Shown: in pieces, positions 63,655 to 64,000 of the stretch
Position numbering within the stretch: position 1 is the first letter of the stretch
How the letters are laid out: every line of letters starts with the position of its first letter
Assembly: GCF_019097595.1 (NCBI RefSeq)
Contig: NC_080719.1
Location: 17,145,001 to 17,209,000 of the forward strand
DNA length: 64,000 nucleotides
Source: Hemibagrus wyckioides
Taxonomy: Eukaryota; Chordata; Actinopteri; Siluriformes; Bagridae
Direction of reading: 5' to 3'
Translations under genes and position numbers: made by a program
Notes under the pieces: model-generated
Databases searched by the model: none
Told to the model about the DNA's origin: nothing
What the model saw: the letters and a program-made list of their open reading frames with translations, nothing else

Positions 63655-63739
63655 ATGATTTGGTCGATGGAGGAGAGAAGTCACCGCCGGGAGAGCCGGA
63701 CACGGACTGCTGCTGTGTGCTTCACACTTTTATGGCAAG
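63655..63739 (+). CDS. First coding exon of an unidentified secreted or membrane protein
   Basis: ATG (context aaacATGA) gives MIWSMEERSHRRESRTRTAA, then AVCFTLLWQ, followed by G|gtatga. A basic N-region then a hydrophobic AAVCFTLLW core looks like a signal peptide, and the phase-1 exit is typical of signal-peptide exons of extracellular proteins. A GC-rich leader of 400 bp or more precedes it. The gene continues past the window. No family can be named from 28 residues. Confidence 0.55.
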
Positions 63740-64000
63740 GTATGAAAATGATATGCTATGTGGGTTTATTTACTTTTGTAATTTTCTGCGCATCCTAACT
63801 TGTTGCAGCTGCTCATAGATTGAGCCTAAGCGTATTTTTTAATATTCATTGATCATATTTCGGACCTTCTGTGGATGAGCCGGTCATCTCAATCTGTAAC
63901 TATACAGCCTATTTATGTACTAGTGCAGGTAGATTTAGCTCTAAACAACCCACCATAGCTTGGACTCACAAGTCTGATTGTGTTAGTGGCTTGATTTATG

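Overview
The window is nuclear DNA from a ray-finned fish, most likely an ostariophysan such as a catfish. Genes are split into short exons with GT-AG introns. The spacers are full of GATA, CA, TA and CT microsatellites, Tc1/mariner and hAT remnants, and tRNA-derived SINEs. I assembled exons by matching splice sites, phase and protein-family motifs; no search was run. The catfish suggestion rests only on the kind of Tc1-like repeats present and is inference.

Layout, all genes on the plus strand. (1) 133-21769: the 3' part of a PACS gene, best matching pacs2. Fourteen in-frame exons encode the last ~541 residues, followed by a ~3.2 kb 3' UTR to about 24.99 kb. The 5' exons lie before the window. 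(2) 25-34 kb: a repeat-rich spacer with Tc1-like remnants, one carrying a nested SINE, a 49-bp minisatellite and SINEs. (3) 34252-50177: a complete kinesin light chain gene, 15 coding exons and 610 residues. It has the N-terminal coiled coil, an LFP-acidic motif, six TPRs and the C-terminal basic helix. Its start resembles KLC1 but the TPR region is unusually diverged, and one intron needs a GC donor. (4) 52.02-58.87 kb: a SOUL/HEBP-family haem-binding protein of 248 residues, with a CpG-rich, CLEAR-box-bearing 5' region and an acidic N-terminal extension. (5) 60.4-62.7 kb: an inverted pair of Tc1 deletion derivatives and retroposon-like sequence. (6) 63.1-63.74 kb: a GC-rich promoter-like stretch and the first coding exon of an unidentified secreted or membrane protein.

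The three identified genes are not an operon and need not act together. PACS proteins sort membrane cargo and act at ER-mitochondria contacts. Kinesin light chains link cargo to kinesin-1. SOUL proteins bind haem or tetrapyrroles. PACS-KLC linkage is also known in mammals (PACS1-KLC2 adjacent; PACS2 and KLC1 on the same arm), so the pairing here is probably ancestral synteny.

No clearly new biological system is visible. The best leads are a family of internally deleted Tc1 copies that keep only the DNA-binding half of the transposase, a fast-diverging KLC with a GC-AG intron, (TG)n tracts built into splice acceptors of all three genes, a higher-order GATA satellite, a foldback Tc1 element, and a hAT MITE with a perfect 8-bp target duplication.
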